64,000 nucleotides of DNA from Eubacterium ruminantium (GCA_900108205.1 FNUU01000007.1:62001-126000), one strand, 5' to 3'. Counted from the first letter of the stretch, positions 27,023-36,673 are shown. Translations and numbers: made by a program. The notes: a model not told the origin generated them from the sequence alone.

Positions 27023-27090
27023 AATGCCGCATATATAATCTTACGCACAGTATTTGATCTGTGAATGAAATTATATATGCGGCATTTATA
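27023..27090. terminator. Long bidirectional terminator between converging genes
   Basis: AATGCCGCATATATAAT at 27023-27039 pairs perfectly with its inverse at 27070-27086. The loop holds a second hairpin (CACAG/CTGTG). It lies between the membrane protein and the converging clpX paralogue. Confidence 0.75.
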
Positions 27091-27168
27091 TTTGTATATC
27101 AGTTTCTGAATAACTAAATGCAATAAGCTATCTGTTTCCTGAACAGCGTGGCAGCAGAAGTATCGAAT

Positions 27169-28548
27169 CTAGTCGGTTCCCCTAAGTTTAATGATAGGGG
27201 CGCCTTTTTTATTGATATAATCACCGGTAATGATAACTCGTCCTATAGAATCATCTCTCGGAATCTGATACATTATATCCAGCATGAACTCCTCAATGAT
27301 GGAACGAAGAGCTCTGGCACCTGTATTTCTTTCCATGGCAAGCTCTGCAATGGCTTCATAGGCGCTGTCATCAAATTCAAGATCAACCTCATCAAGCAGA
27401 AGAAGCTTTTTATACTGCTTAAGGATGGCATTCTTAGGCTCCTTAAGGATCTTTACATACATATCCTTATCAAGAGCATCAAGAGTATATACAATAGGCA
27501 GTCTACCGAGAAATTCAGGTATCATACCGAAGGTTCTGAGATCTTCATTTGTTACCTTTGAAAGGATCTGAGGATCCTGCTCGTAGGTATCTCTGAGTTC
27601 TGCACCGAAACCGATAGAAGACATTTTTGTAAGTCTGTTGGTAATGATCTCTTCAAGGTCAGGGAAGGCACCACCACAGATAAACAGGATATTTCTGGTG
27701 TTCATGACAGTGGTAGGAGTCATGGCATTTTTGCTTCCGGAACCGACAGGAACTTCCACATCAGCACCCTCGAGAATCTTTAAGAGACCCTGCTGAACAG
27801 CTTCACCGCTGACATCTCTTGAATGGGTTTCCTTTTTCTTGGCAAGCTTATCTATCTCGTCTATGAATACAATGCCTTTTTCAGCTTTTTCAACATCATT
27901 TCCTGCAACCGCAAGAAGCTTTGAAAGTATGCTTTCAACATCGTCACCGATATATCCTGCTTCTGTAAGAGAAGTAGCATCGGTAATTGCAAGAGGAACA
28001 TTGAGAAGCTTTGCAATGGTTTTAACCATATAGGTCTTACCGGAACCGGTAGGTCCGATCATGAGCATGTTTGACTTCTCAATCTCGATATCGTCCATGG
28101 TATTCGTAAGAACTCTTTTGTAATGATTATATACCGCAACGGAAATAACCTTTTTTGCATATTCCTGACCGATAACATAATCGTCAAGCATTTCCTTGAT
28201 CTTATGTGGGGCAGGTACCTTATCCAGAGTGAGATTTTCAAATTCGGAACCTTTATTTTCCTTTGTTTCTTCCTTTGGCTTTTTCTTTTTCACCTTCTGT
28301 GAATTCGGAATATCATTCATGTGAGTAAAAGCATTCATGTTATCAAAGCCTGGGAATTTCGAAAAATCCATAAACTGGAAACTGTTATTATTTATACTGT
28401 TAAATGCTTTCTGTAAACAGTCGGGGCAGATGTAAATATTCTCTGCCATTCCGAGAAGCTTGCCGGTTTCAGACTCGGGTCTGCGGCACATATAACAATA
28501 CTTTTCATATTCATCATCATTTGAATTGTTATTTGTATTATCTGGCAT
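27169..28548 (-). CDS. Divergent ClpX paralogue (AAA+ unfoldase)
   Basis: A 459-residue ClpX-type ATPase. The zinc-binding N-domain uses C18, C21, C41 and C44. A longer Lys-rich linker follows, then Walker A GPTGSGKT at 165-172, pore loop GYIG at 198-201, Walker B VFIDEID at 227-233, and the IGF loop for ClpP docking at 312-314. The canonical ClpX of this window (51730) has RKH in its pore-entry loop; here that loop reads GSGSKNAM and lacks it. It should therefore dock on ClpP but choose different substrates. It starts 18 bases after the ABC transporter ATPase gene and is probably co-transcribed with it; AGGAGG precedes the ATG. Confidence 0.93.
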   Translation of the reverse strand: MPDNTNNNSNDDEYEKYCYMCRRPESETGKLLGMAENIYICPDCLQKAFNSINNNSFQFMDFSKFPGFDNMNAFTHMNDIPNSQKVKKKKPKEETKENKGSEFENLTLDKVPAPHKIKEMLDDYVIGQEYAKKVISVAVYNHYKRVLTNTMDDIEIEKSNMLMIGPTGSGKTYMVKTIAKLLNVPLAITDATSLTEAGYIGDDVESILSKLLAVAGNDVEKAEKGIVFIDEIDKLAKKKETHSRDVSGEAVQQGLLKILEGADVEVPVGSGSKNAMTPTTVMNTRNILFICGGAFPDLEEIITNRLTKMSSIGFGAELRDTYEQDPQILSKVTNEDLRTFGMIPEFLGRLPIVYTLDALDKDMYVKILKEPKNAILKQYKKLLLLDEVDLEFDDSAYEAIAELAMERNTGARALRSIIEEFMLDIMYQIPRDDSIGRVIITGDYINKKGAPIIKLRGTD

Positions 28549-28566
28549 TTATATCCTCCTGTATTA

Positions 28567-29367
28567 TTATAATACCTTAGATAAGAATTCTATAAGTCTT
28601 GGGTTTTTTGGATGCTCGAAGAATTCCTTAGGAGGAGCTTCTTCAAGAATCTTTCCTCCGTCTATGAAAAGCACACGATTTGCAACCTCACGGGCAAAGC
28701 CCATTTCGTGGGTTACGATTATCATCGTCATACCTTCCTTGGCAAGATCTCTCATCAGGTCCAGTACTTCTCCGACCATTTCCGGATCGAGAGCTGAGGT
28801 TGGCTCATCGAAGAGGATAACATCTGGATTCATCGCGAGAGATCTCGCGATTGCAACACGCTGCTTTTGACCGCCGGAGAGAGTAGAAGGATAAACATCT
28901 GCTTTATCTTCCAGACCGATACGTTTAAGAAGTTTTCTGGCCTGCTCATTTGCGGCTTCTTTTATTTCCTTCTTGGTAGTTGTTATCGGAACTTTTTTAT
29001 CCTTACCGGAGAAGAGATTCTTAAGCTTCTGATGTCTTAATTCCTTTGTCCTGATAAGGATAGGAGCGAGAGTTATATTCTCCAGTACGGTTTTATTGTT
29101 AAAAAGATTGAAATGCTGGAAAACCATGCCCATATGACGACGGTGAATATTGATATCAACTTTCATATCTGCGATGTCAACTCCATTGAAGATGATCTGA
29201 CCGCCGGTCGGGTCTTCCATACAGTTAAGACAGCGTAAAAAGGTACTTTTACCGGAACCTGAAGGACCGATAACCACAACGATGTCACCCTTATTTATCT
29301 GTATATTTATTCCGTTGAGAACTTTATTGTCCCCAAAATGTTTTTCAAGATTAATTACGTCTATCAC
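28567..29367 (-). CDS. Polar amino-acid ABC transporter ATP-binding protein
   Basis: A 266-residue GlnQ/HisP-type ATPase: Walker [10 protein letters not shown], signature LSGGQKQR, Walker B VILFDEP, and the H-loop in VTHEMGF. There is a roughly 20-residue insertion after the Q-loop region ([19 protein letters not shown]) compared with GlnQ. It powers import with the permease whose gene it overlaps by 17 bases. The transported amino acid cannot be told from sequence. Confidence 0.95.
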   Translation of the reverse strand: MIDVINLEKHFGDNKVLNGINIQINKGDIVVVIGPSGSGKSTFLRCLNCMEDPTGGQIIFNGVDIADMKVDINIHRRHMGMVFQHFNLFNNKTVLENITLAPILIRTKELRHQKLKNLFSGKDKKVPITTTKKEIKEAANEQARKLLKRIGLEDKADVYPSTLSGGQKQRVAIARSLAMNPDVILFDEPTSALDPEMVGEVLDLMRDLAKEGMTMIIVTHEMGFAREVANRVLFIDGGKILEEAPPKEFFEHPKNPRLIEFLSKVL

Positions 29368-30070
29368 TTTTTTTCAGTCTCCTTTCCATAAGTTTTATCA
29401 GGATGCTGATAATGATGACTATCACGAGATAAATGAGAGCCATAACGAGATATGGAACCATGAATTCGTAATTGTTTGTACCGATATTATTAAATGCTAC
29501 ATAAAGGTCTGTAGCGCCTACGAAGCTTACTACGGATGTTTCCTTGATAAGAGAAATGAATTCATTTCCAAGGGTAGGAAGAATATTCTTTACAGCCTGA
29601 GGAATAACTATCTTCAGCATGGTAGTTGAAAAACTGAGACCAACGGATCTTCCACCCTCCATTTGACCATGATCTACGGATTGGATACCGCTTCGCATTA
29701 TTTCCGAGATATATGCTCCGGAGTTAAGTCCGAATACTATGCAGGCTACCTGTACACCTGTCATATTTGTATCGGTAAGCGGCAGAACAACATAGTAGAA
29801 GATCAGCAGCTGGACAACCATTGGAGTTCCACGGAACAGCCATACATAAAAAGAACATATGCCGTTTAATATTTTAGGTAATACTTTGTATTTTGGGATG
29901 ACCCTTACTGTGGCTATAAGAGTACCGATAATGATACCGATTATAAGACCGCTTATAGCAATGAGGGCAGTATTTTGCAGACCTTCCAATACTTTTTTAT
30001 AGCCGTTGTATTCAATGAAGATCTTCCAGAAATTATCAAATTTTTGTCCGAAACCGTCCAAGATTTTCAC
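29351..30070 (-). CDS. Polar amino-acid ABC transporter permease
   Basis: A 239-residue HisM/GlnP-type permease with about five membrane segments and the EAA loop ([27 protein letters not shown]) that contacts the ATPase. The N-terminal signature [15 protein letters not shown] and [16 protein letters not shown] are typical. Only one permease is encoded, so it probably works as a homodimer. It is in an operon between the binding protein and the ATPase. Confidence 0.95.
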   Translation of the reverse strand: MKILDGFGQKFDNFWKIFIEYNGYKKVLEGLQNTALIAISGLIIGIIIGTLIATVRVIPKYKVLPKILNGICSFYVWLFRGTPMVVQLLIFYYVVLPLTDTNMTGVQVACIVFGLNSGAYISEIMRSGIQSVDHGQMEGGRSVGLSFSTTMLKIVIPQAVKNILPTLGNEFISLIKETSVVSFVGATDLYVAFNNIGTNNYEFMVPYLVMALIYLVIVIIISILIKLMERRLKKSDRRN

Positions 30071-30131
30071 CTCACGTTAATATTATAATATAACCCCTAT
30101 ATTATGCCATATAAGAGGAAATAATGCAAAG

Positions 30132-30184
30132 AAAAAATCCCACATATGCCAGGTACTGCTCTGAAAACATGTATGTGGGATTTT
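30132..30184 (-). terminator. Terminator or attenuator after the binding-protein gene
   Basis: TCCCACATA near 30138 pairs with TATGTGGGA near 30173, with flanking A/T runs giving a U-rich 3' end on the minus strand. It lies between the binding-protein gene and the permease gene and may lower expression of the downstream genes, as is common in ABC operons. Confidence 0.65.
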
Positions 30185-30212
30185 ATGTGTTAATTGATAT
30201 GTTTTGTTTTGA

Positions 30213-31091
30213 TTACTGAACAGCGTTGATTGATTTTGTGATGAATTCAGCAGGTGCAGCATCTATGATAACAAAGTCGATGTTGCCATTGAGAAGGTCC
30301 TGTACAGCAAGAGAACCGTTCTTATAACCTGTTGATGACATTTTGAAACCTGCAAAGCCCCATGATTCATCGCCTTCACAGTAGAACTGACCGGTAGTAC
30401 CGTTCTGGAAACCAACTTTTGTCTTGGAATCCTTTGTGTTGAGGATTGCTTCAACAGAAGCAGCATCTGTACAATTATCAAATTCAGTGTTGCTGTTTAA
30501 TACAATAAGCTTCTGGCTTGCGTAATAGTAAGAATTTGTAAATGTAACATAAGCTTCACGCTCAGGCTTTACAGTAAGACCTGCCATGGCGATATCACAT
30601 TTATGCTGTCCAACTGAAAGACATACTGCATCAAAGTCCATGTTCTGGATAACGAGTTCCTGACCAAGATAATCAGCCAGTGCCTTTGCAATCTCCATAT
30701 CTACGCCGAAGTAGCTGTCGCCCTTAAGATACTCAAAAGGCTCAAAAGCAGCATTTGTTGCTACTACAAGCTGATCCTTTGAGGTATCAAGTGATGCTGA
30801 TTTAACCGCAACAGGTTCACCGTCTCCGAAATAGTTGTTGCAGATTTTATCAAATGTTCCGTCATCCATGATCTTCTTGATGAATTCATTTGTCTTCTCA
30901 AGAAGCTCCGGCTGATCCTTGTCGATACCAAATGCATATTCTTCATCTGTCAGATTAATGTTGATAACCTTAGCGGTCTTCTTTTCTTTTGATGTCTTGC
31001 CGTCGCTGTCTTTTTTTCCACAGGCACATAATGAAGCTGCGATTAATACACCGGTCATCATAAGTGCTGCAAGTTTTTTCATTTTTTTCAT
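30213..31091 (-). CDS. Circularly permuted amino-acid-binding lipoprotein
   Basis: A 292-residue lipoprotein: signal MKKMKKLAALMMTG and lipobox LCAC with lipidated C24. The body is a family-3 solute-binding protein (ATNAAFEPFEY, DFDAVCLSVGQHKCDIAMAG, GFQNGTTGQ) but in a permuted order. The segment that normally ends these proteins, here LTDEEYAFGIDKDQPELLE to CNNYFG, is at residues 41-89, before the usual N-terminal strand at 107. The protein then stops at the hinge strand (DFVIIDAAPAEFITKSINAVQ), just where that segment would follow. A linker (90-106) joins old C- and N-termini. The permutation should preserve the fold. First gene of the transporter operon. Confidence 0.92.
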   Translation of the reverse strand: MKKMKKLAALMMTGVLIAASLCACGKKDSDGKTSKEKKTAKVININLTDEEYAFGIDKDQPELLEKTNEFIKKIMDDGTFDKICNNYFGDGEPVAVKSASLDTSKDQLVVATNAAFEPFEYLKGDSYFGVDMEIAKALADYLGQELVIQNMDFDAVCLSVGQHKCDIAMAGLTVKPEREAYVTFTNSYYYASQKLIVLNSNTEFDNCTDAASVEAILNTKDSKTKVGFQNGTTGQFYCEGDESWGFAGFKMSSTGYKNGSLAVQDLLNGNIDFVIIDAAPAEFITKSINAVQ

Positions 31092-31153
31092 ACTTTGTCC
31101 TTTCCGGATACTTTATAAAAGTTATCCATTTTTTTTTATGAAAATCAGTGAAG

Positions 31154-31182
31154 ATATTAACATCAATAAAGAATTTATGCAA
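31154..31182 (-). promoter_or_regulatory. Probable promoter of the ABC transporter operon
   Basis: On the minus strand, TTGCAT (31182-31177) and TAATAT (31159-31154) with a 17-base spacer, about 65 bases before the binding-protein start codon. Confidence 0.5.
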
Positions 31183-31308
31183 TATATATATTGAGGGAAT
31201 TGTATAATTATTTTCGTGCTATTATATATGTTATTTTTCTTTCGGACTTGTGTCTCGGGGAGAAAAAGAATATACTTAGATAGAAAATAAATATAAAGGA
31301 TGATATAT

Positions 31309-32049
31309 ATGATCTATTTTTTAAAGAGTAAAAAACTCCATACAAAGGTTATTGCACATAGAGGGGCTTCTCATCTTGCGCGCAGAGAAAATACTATAGA
31401 ATCCTTTGAGATAGCCATAAAACTGAAGGCGGATATGGTTGAGTTTGATGTGAGGCAGACAAAGGATAACGAGCTGGTGGTTTTCCATGACAGTGTATTT
31501 AATGAGATGCCGATCGCATGGCAGAATTATGAGGACATGAAGGAAGCAGCAGCGGCTGAAGGATTTGAGGTTCCGCTTCTGATCGATGTTGTAAAACTCT
31601 GCAAAGGTAGGATCAGAATGGATGTTGAGATCAAGGAAAGCGGCTACGAGGAAAGGGTCGTTAAACTGCTTACCGAAAATCTTGATTATAACGAATATTC
31701 CATAAAATCCTTTAAGGATGAAGTGGTAAAAAAAATAAAAGAGCTGGACAGTTCGATCGTAACAGGACTTCTTATAGGAAAGAAACATGCTTCACCGTGG
31801 AATATTCTTAAACAGTATTTCCCGGAGAGAAGACTTCATGACTGCAGAGCGGATTTTGTGTCGCCGAATTATAAGCTTGTGACACGTTCTTTTGTAAGAC
31901 GTATGCATATGAGAGGAATTCCGGTACTTGTATGGACTGTCAATGACAAGAAAAAAATGTTAAAGCTTTTCCGCATGAAGGTAAATGCGATTATCACAGA
32001 TAAGCCTGATGCGGCGCTTTATATAAGAAAAAAGTATCTGAAGCAGTAA
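31309..32049 (+). CDS. Glycerophosphodiester phosphodiesterase
   Basis: A 246-residue cytosolic GDPD enzyme, which splits glycerophosphodiesters to glycerol 3-phosphate and an alcohol. The catalytic motif IAHRGASHLARRENTIESF carries the first histidine, EFDVRQTKDNELVVFHD carries the metal ligands and second histidine, and VWTVND and ITDKPD close the barrel. The ATG at 31309 is eight bases after AAAGGA; another ATG at 31300 is too close to that site. There is no signal peptide. Confidence 0.93.
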   Translation: MIYFLKSKKLHTKVIAHRGASHLARRENTIESFEIAIKLKADMVEFDVRQTKDNELVVFHDSVFNEMPIAWQNYEDMKEAAAAEGFEVPLLIDVVKLCKGRIRMDVEIKESGYEERVVKLLTENLDYNEYSIKSFKDEVVKKIKELDSSIVTGLLIGKKHASPWNILKQYFPERRLHDCRADFVSPNYKLVTRSFVRRMHMRGIPVLVWTVNDKKKMLKLFRMKVNAIITDKPDAALYIRKKYLKQ

Positions 32050-32078
32050 TTAAATAATGCGGGGAGGTTGCGGCGGAT

Positions 32079-32453
32079 ATGAAAAGAAGAATATTGCAAT
32101 ATCTTAGATATATAGATGGTATATTGGAAGATAATGCCAAAGATGAAGAATACTGGGAGAATGTCATCAGGAAACACAAGGACCAGATTGCATTTTTCTC
32201 TCATGAGAGGCTTATACATCTGATCGTATTTGCTCTTGTGTCTGTATGTACTGTGATCAGTATTATGACATTTATTGTATCAGGCCATGTTGAACTTATA
32301 CCACTGATCGTGCTTTTTTTTGTACTGCTTATACCTTATTGTGCTCATTACTATCTTCTGGAGAACAGTGTTCAGAAGATGTATGAACAATATGATGAAA
32401 TGATAAATAAGACTGAAAAATATTTCAGAGTAGATAAATCACTAAAAAAATGA
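32079..32453 (+). CDS. Small membrane protein, two hydrophobic segments
   Basis: A 124-residue protein: an acidic helical N-terminus, two adjacent membrane segments (about 45-67 and 72-92) and a Lys/Glu-rich helical tail, so both ends probably face the cytosol. GGGGAGG lies upstream of the ATG. It sits between the GDPD gene and feoAB in close spacing and may share their transcript. I do not recognise the family. Confidence 0.7.
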   Translation: MKRRILQYLRYIDGILEDNAKDEEYWENVIRKHKDQIAFFSHERLIHLIVFALVSVCTVISIMTFIVSGHVELIPLIVLFFVLLIPYCAHYYLLENSVQKMYEQYDEMINKTEKYFRVDKSLKK

Positions 32454-32470
32454 GAAACGGATGATCATTT

Positions 32471-34858
32471 ATGACGCTTCGTGAATTAAAAAAAGGCGAA
32501 ACAGCACTTATAGAATCAGTTGGCGGCGAGGGAGAACTGAGACAGCATTTCCTGGATATGGGAGTTATTCCGGGAACATATGTGACAATGGTCAAGCTGG
32601 CTCCTATGGGAGATCCCATGGAACTCAGGATCCGCGGCTATGAACTGACGCTCAGACTGGACGATGCAGAGAAGATAGAAATATCTGAGATAACAACAGA
32701 TACACAGAGAATAAAGGCTGATGCCGATACCAAAAGGGATAAGAAGGCGGTAGACGAGAAGGTAAATAAGCGTACCTTCAGTGAACATCCCGGACTTGGT
32801 GAGGGTGGTATATATCATGATAAAACTCATGAAAATCCGCTTTCTGAGGATACGCTCTTAACATTTGCTCTGGCCGGTAATCAGAACAGTGGTAAGACAA
32901 CACTTTTTAATGCGCTTACAGGTTCTAATCAGCATGTAGGCAATTTTCCGGGAGTTACGGTAGACAGAAAGAGCGGCAGTATAAAGGGCGAACCGAATAC
33001 GGAAGTTGTGGATCTGCCGGGTATTTATTCGCTTTCACCATATACTGATGAAGAGATAGTATCAAGACAATATATTATCAACGAAAAGCCAAAGGGTATT
33101 ATTAATATAGTTGATGCCACCAATATAGAAAGAAATCTGTATCTCACCATGCAGCTTATCGAGCTGGATATTCCTATGGTTCTTGCGCTAAATATGATGG
33201 ATGAAATGCGGGGAAACGGAGGCTCGGTCAGGATCAATGACATGGAGGCGCTTTTGGGAATACCCGTAGTACCTATTTCCGCTGCTAAAAATGAAGGCGT
33301 AGATGAGCTTATCAGTCATGCTGTTCATGTGGCAAAATATCAGGAGAGTCCGGGAAAGAAGGACTTTTGTGATGAAAATGATCAAGGGGGTGCGGTGCAC
33401 AGATGTATTCATGCTATCATGCATCTTATCGAGGATCATTGTATAAAGGCTTCGATTCCTGTGAGATTTGCGGCTAATAAGGTCATTGAGGGCGATAAGA
33501 GGGTCCTTGAAGCCTTGCAGCTTACAGAAAATGAAAAGGAAATGGTTGAGCATATCATTCTTCAGATGGAGGAGGAGCGCGGGATTGATCGTTCGGCAGC
33601 AATTGCTGATATGCGTTTTTCTTTTATTCAGAAGCTGGTAGACAGAACTGTAGTAAAACCGGTAGAGAGCAGGGAAAGAGAGAGAAGTCAGAAGCTGGAC
33701 AAGCTGCTTACAGGAAGGTTTACGGCAATTCCTGCATTTGTAGGCATCATGGCGCTGGTATTTTTCCTGACATTTAATGTTATAGGAGATTTTCTTCAGG
33801 GATTACTCGAAGAAGGTGTAAATTTCGTTACCGGAAGGGTGGATAACCTGCTGGGCACCTGGGGTGTAAACAGTGTTGTTCATTCACTCATAATAGATGG
33901 TATTTTCTCCGGAGTAGGAAGCGTTATCAGCTTTATGCCGATAATAATTGTTCTCTTTTTCTTCTTATCCATACTGGAGGATTCGGGTTACATGGCAAGA
34001 ATAGCATTTGTCATGGATAAACCCCTCAGAAAGCTGGGCCTTTCAGGAAGAAGTATCGTGCCTATGCTTATAGGTTTTGGATGCTCGGTACCGGGAGTAA
34101 TGTCCAGCAGAACACTTCCTTCTGAGAGGGACAGAAAACTTACGATACTCATGATACCATTTATGAGTTGTACGGCGAAGCTTCCGATATACAGTTTCCT
34201 GACAGCAGCATTTTTTCCGGGGCATGGAGCTCTCATGATGGTAGGATTATACTTTTTCGGTATAATAATGGGTATCATCACAATATTCATTTTAAAGAAG
34301 ACATTCTTCAGAGGAGAGGCAGTACCTTTTGTTATGGAGCTTCCGAATTACAGAATGCCGGGAATGAAAAATGTTACAATGCTTCTCTGGGAAAAGGCTA
34401 AAGACTTTTTGACCAGAGCCTTTACGGTAATCTTTATGGCTACTATAATCATTTGGTTTCTGCAGAACTTCAACTTCAGCCTGAAGCTTGTAGAAAGTTC
34501 GAATGAAAGTATTCTTGCAGATATATCAGGTATTCTGGCTCCGCTGTTCAAACCGCTCGGTCTTGGAAACTGGATGATAGTTACAGCTCTTATAACCGGA
34601 TTTATGGCAAAAGAAAGCGTTGTTGCAACGCTGAGTGTACTTTTCGGAAGTACGGAAATAATGATAGCTTCCATTTCACAGCCTGCAGCAGTATCGCTTC
34701 TTGTTTTCTGTCTCATTTATACACCGTGTGTAGCAGCTATAGCTTCCGTAAAAAGAGAACTTGGAGGTAAATGGGCTGCCGGCATGGCCGTGCTGCAGTG
34801 TCTGATCGCATATATTGCTGCATTTGGAGTTAATCTCATCGCAGGGGCTGTCATGTAG
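32471..34858 (+). CDS. feoB: FeoA-FeoB fusion, ferrous iron transporter
   Basis: A 795-residue fusion. Residues 1-75 are a complete FeoA SH3-like domain (LRELKKGETALIESVGGEGE, then GVIPGT). A charged linker of about 55 residues leads to the FeoB G domain with G1 GNQNSGKTTLF near 136, FPGVTVDRK and DLPG. The membrane domain with Gate motifs (FMPIIIVLFFFLSILEDSGYMAR, quoted only as region 475-497) and GFGCSVPGVMSSR follows. It imports Fe(II) at the cytoplasmic membrane. Fusion of FeoA to FeoB occurs in some anaerobes. Supply of iron suits the Fe-S-rich metabolism encoded downstream. Confidence 0.95.
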   Translation: MTLRELKKGETALIESVGGEGELRQHFLDMGVIPGTYVTMVKLAPMGDPMELRIRGYELTLRLDDAEKIEISEITTDTQRIKADADTKRDKKAVDEKVNKRTFSEHPGLGEGGIYHDKTHENPLSEDTLLTFALAGNQNSGKTTLFNALTGSNQHVGNFPGVTVDRKSGSIKGEPNTEVVDLPGIYSLSPYTDEEIVSRQYIINEKPKGIINIVDATNIERNLYLTMQLIELDIPMVLALNMMDEMRGNGGSVRINDMEALLGIPVVPISAAKNEGVDELISHAVHVAKYQESPGKKDFCDENDQGGAVHRCIHAIMHLIEDHCIKASIPVRFAANKVIEGDKRVLEALQLTENEKEMVEHIILQMEEERGIDRSAAIADMRFSFIQKLVDRTVVKPVESRERERSQKLDKLLTGRFTAIPAFVGIMALVFFLTFNVIGDFLQGLLEEGVNFVTGRVDNLLGTWGVNSVVHSLIIDGIFSGVGSVISFMPIIIVLFFFLSILEDSGYMARIAFVMDKPLRKLGLSGRSIVPMLIGFGCSVPGVMSSRTLPSERDRKLTILMIPFMSCTAKLPIYSFLTAAFFPGHGALMMVGLYFFGIIMGIITIFILKKTFFRGEAVPFVMELPNYRMPGMKNVTMLLWEKAKDFLTRAFTVIFMATIIIWFLQNFNFSLKLVESSNESILADISGILAPLFKPLGLGNWMIVTALITGFMAKESVVATLSVLFGSTEIMIASISQPAAVSLLVFCLIYTPCVAAIASVKRELGGKWAAGMAVLQCLIAYIAAFGVNLIAGAVM

Positions 34859-34942
34859 AAATTCAGTGATTATTTTTGTGATTATTGTATAGCTGTAGAA
34901 AATATAATAGTCGAATTTGGTAAAATAGTATAAAGTGTATAA

Positions 34943-34972
34943 TTGACAAAACTAAAAAAATATAGTTATAAT
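34943..34972 (+). promoter_or_regulatory. Consensus promoter for the polysaccharide deacetylase gene
   Basis: TTGACA at 34943-34948 and TATAAT at 34967-34972 with an 18-base spacer; both boxes are perfect. Transcription should start close to 34979. Confidence 0.8.
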
Positions 34973-34977
34973 TAAGC

Positions 34978-35003
34978 ATGCGCCACTTGCAAAAGTGACG
35001 CAT
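34978..35003 (+). other. 5'-terminal mRNA hairpin with GCAA loop
   Basis: ATGCGCCACTT at 34978-34988 pairs with AAGTGACGCAT at 34993-35003 (one mismatch) across a GCAA loop of the GNRA type. It lies at the predicted 5' end of the deacetylase mRNA, where such hairpins often stabilise transcripts. Confidence 0.5.
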
Positions 35004-35061
35004 TTGCGCATTTTATGGGCAATTACTTATTTTGCGTTTTTAATTTTGAGAGGCACAACAT

Positions 35062-36663
35062 ATGGGCAAACATAAAAACAGAAATAGAAATTTAAAGAAA
35101 ATTGAAAATAAAAATTCAGGAAAAAACATGACCGTCGAGGCTGAGAAGACGAAGATAAATTCCGAGACGGATGGTAGCGATATAGTAAATGAATCCGTAA
35201 GTATGCTGAATACGGAAACAGCCGGGAAGACTGAAGAAGAGAATAAAACAGTTGAGAAAACGGTGGCAGCAGGAAGCGAACCGGTAGAGAAAGCATCAGG
35301 AGCAGAGAATGCGCCGATTGATAAAAAAGCAGGAGCAGAGAATACATTGGCTGAGAAACAGGCGGCTTCTGAAAATGATTCTTCTATAAAACAGGCATCA
35401 ACCGAAAAAACACCGGTTGAAAATCAAACGGTGGCAGGAGCATCTGAGGATACTTCTGAAACTGACGAGTATGAAGAAGATGAAGATGATGATGAGGACG
35501 ATGAAGAACCGGCTTATAACAGAGCTAATGTTAACAGGATAAAAAAGATGATCCTGATCACTATAGCTGCTATGATCCTGGTACCTACAACCATTGCCAT
35601 TTGTCTTTTTGTTAAGGTGATAAAACTTGAAAAACAGCTGGATACATATAAGAAAGAAGCTGCTGAACAGAGAGAGCTGAATGAAAAGCTTAGATCAGCT
35701 TCAGAAAGCGAAGGAAGTACTGCGGAAAATATGCAGTATTATAGTTCTGAAGAATCGGGAAGCCTGGACTATCAGATAACCATTTATTCTGAGACCAAGA
35801 ATAATCTTCTTCAGGGCAAGGAAGCAGATACAGCCGAGCTTAATGTTATTGAAAGAAGCAGTACTGAGAATGTAATGAATGTTGATTCGGTCGCAGAGAA
35901 AGCTGATGATGTTTCGGTGGAGAATAGCAGTGAGAAGACTTCCGATGATAATATGGATACATCAGAGGCAAAGGAAGAAATATCAGCTACCGAAGAGATT
36001 GGAAAGACAGTTAAGTTAAACGGCAAGAAGGTCTACCTTACATTTGATGATGGTCCGTCAGCATATACCGGTGACATTCTCGATATCCTTAAGGAGAAGG
36101 GGGTTAAGGCTACATTTTTCGTTGTAGCAAAGCCCGAAAGCTATTATCCTGATTATCAGAGGATTGTAGATGAAGGACATACCCTTGCAATGCATTCCTA
36201 TTCACATGTATATAAACAGGTTTACGGATCTCTTGATGATTTTAAGTATGATGTTGAGAGTCTTCACCAGCTTATCTATAATGTGACAGGCTATGATTCA
36301 AAGGTTTACAGATTCCCTGGTGGAAGTTCGAATACTGTTGCCAGTGTGAATATTCAGGACTGTATGAAATATCTGGATGAACAGGGCTATGTTTATTTCG
36401 ACTGGAATGCTCAAAATGGAGATGCGGTTGATTATTATGTAACACCTGAAGAGCTGAATGCAAACGTAATGAGTTATGTTGTTAATAATAAGGGGGATAC
36501 GGTTGTTCTTATGCATGACCTTGGCTCCCATTATAATACAATAGAGGCTCTGCCAAGTCTGATCGATCAGCTTCAGTCAGAAGGCTATGAGATACTTCCG
36601 ATAACAGAAGATACAAAGCCTGTAAGACATGTAGAATATGATCCTGCAAAGACAACAAAATAA
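35062..36663 (+). CDS. Membrane-anchored polysaccharide deacetylase (NodB domain)
   Basis: A 533-residue protein. Residues 1-155 are a disordered, charged cytosolic tail with Glu/Lys/Ala repeats and an acidic run (EDEDDDEDDEE). One membrane anchor follows (about 163-188) with a coiled coil (KLEKQLDTYKKEAAEQ). The extracellular NodB domain (about 320-515) has TFDDGPS, HSYSH for the metal, and RFPGGSSN. It should remove acetyl groups from cell-wall or surface polysaccharide, as PgdA does for peptidoglycan GlcNAc. It has its own promoter, leader hairpin and terminator. Confidence 0.92.
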   Translation: MGKHKNRNRNLKKIENKNSGKNMTVEAEKTKINSETDGSDIVNESVSMLNTETAGKTEEENKTVEKTVAAGSEPVEKASGAENAPIDKKAGAENTLAEKQAASENDSSIKQASTEKTPVENQTVAGASEDTSETDEYEEDEDDDEDDEEPAYNRANVNRIKKMILITIAAMILVPTTIAICLFVKVIKLEKQLDTYKKEAAEQRELNEKLRSASESEGSTAENMQYYSSEESGSLDYQITIYSETKNNLLQGKEADTAELNVIERSSTENVMNVDSVAEKADDVSVENSSEKTSDDNMDTSEAKEEISATEEIGKTVKLNGKKVYLTFDDGPSAYTGDILDILKEKGVKATFFVVAKPESYYPDYQRIVDEGHTLAMHSYSHVYKQVYGSLDDFKYDVESLHQLIYNVTGYDSKVYRFPGGSSNTVASVNIQDCMKYLDEQGYVYFDWNAQNGDAVDYYVTPEELNANVMSYVVNNKGDTVVLMHDLGSHYNTIEALPSLIDQLQSEGYEILPITEDTKPVRHVEYDPAKTTK

Positions 36664-36673
36664 TATGTAATAT

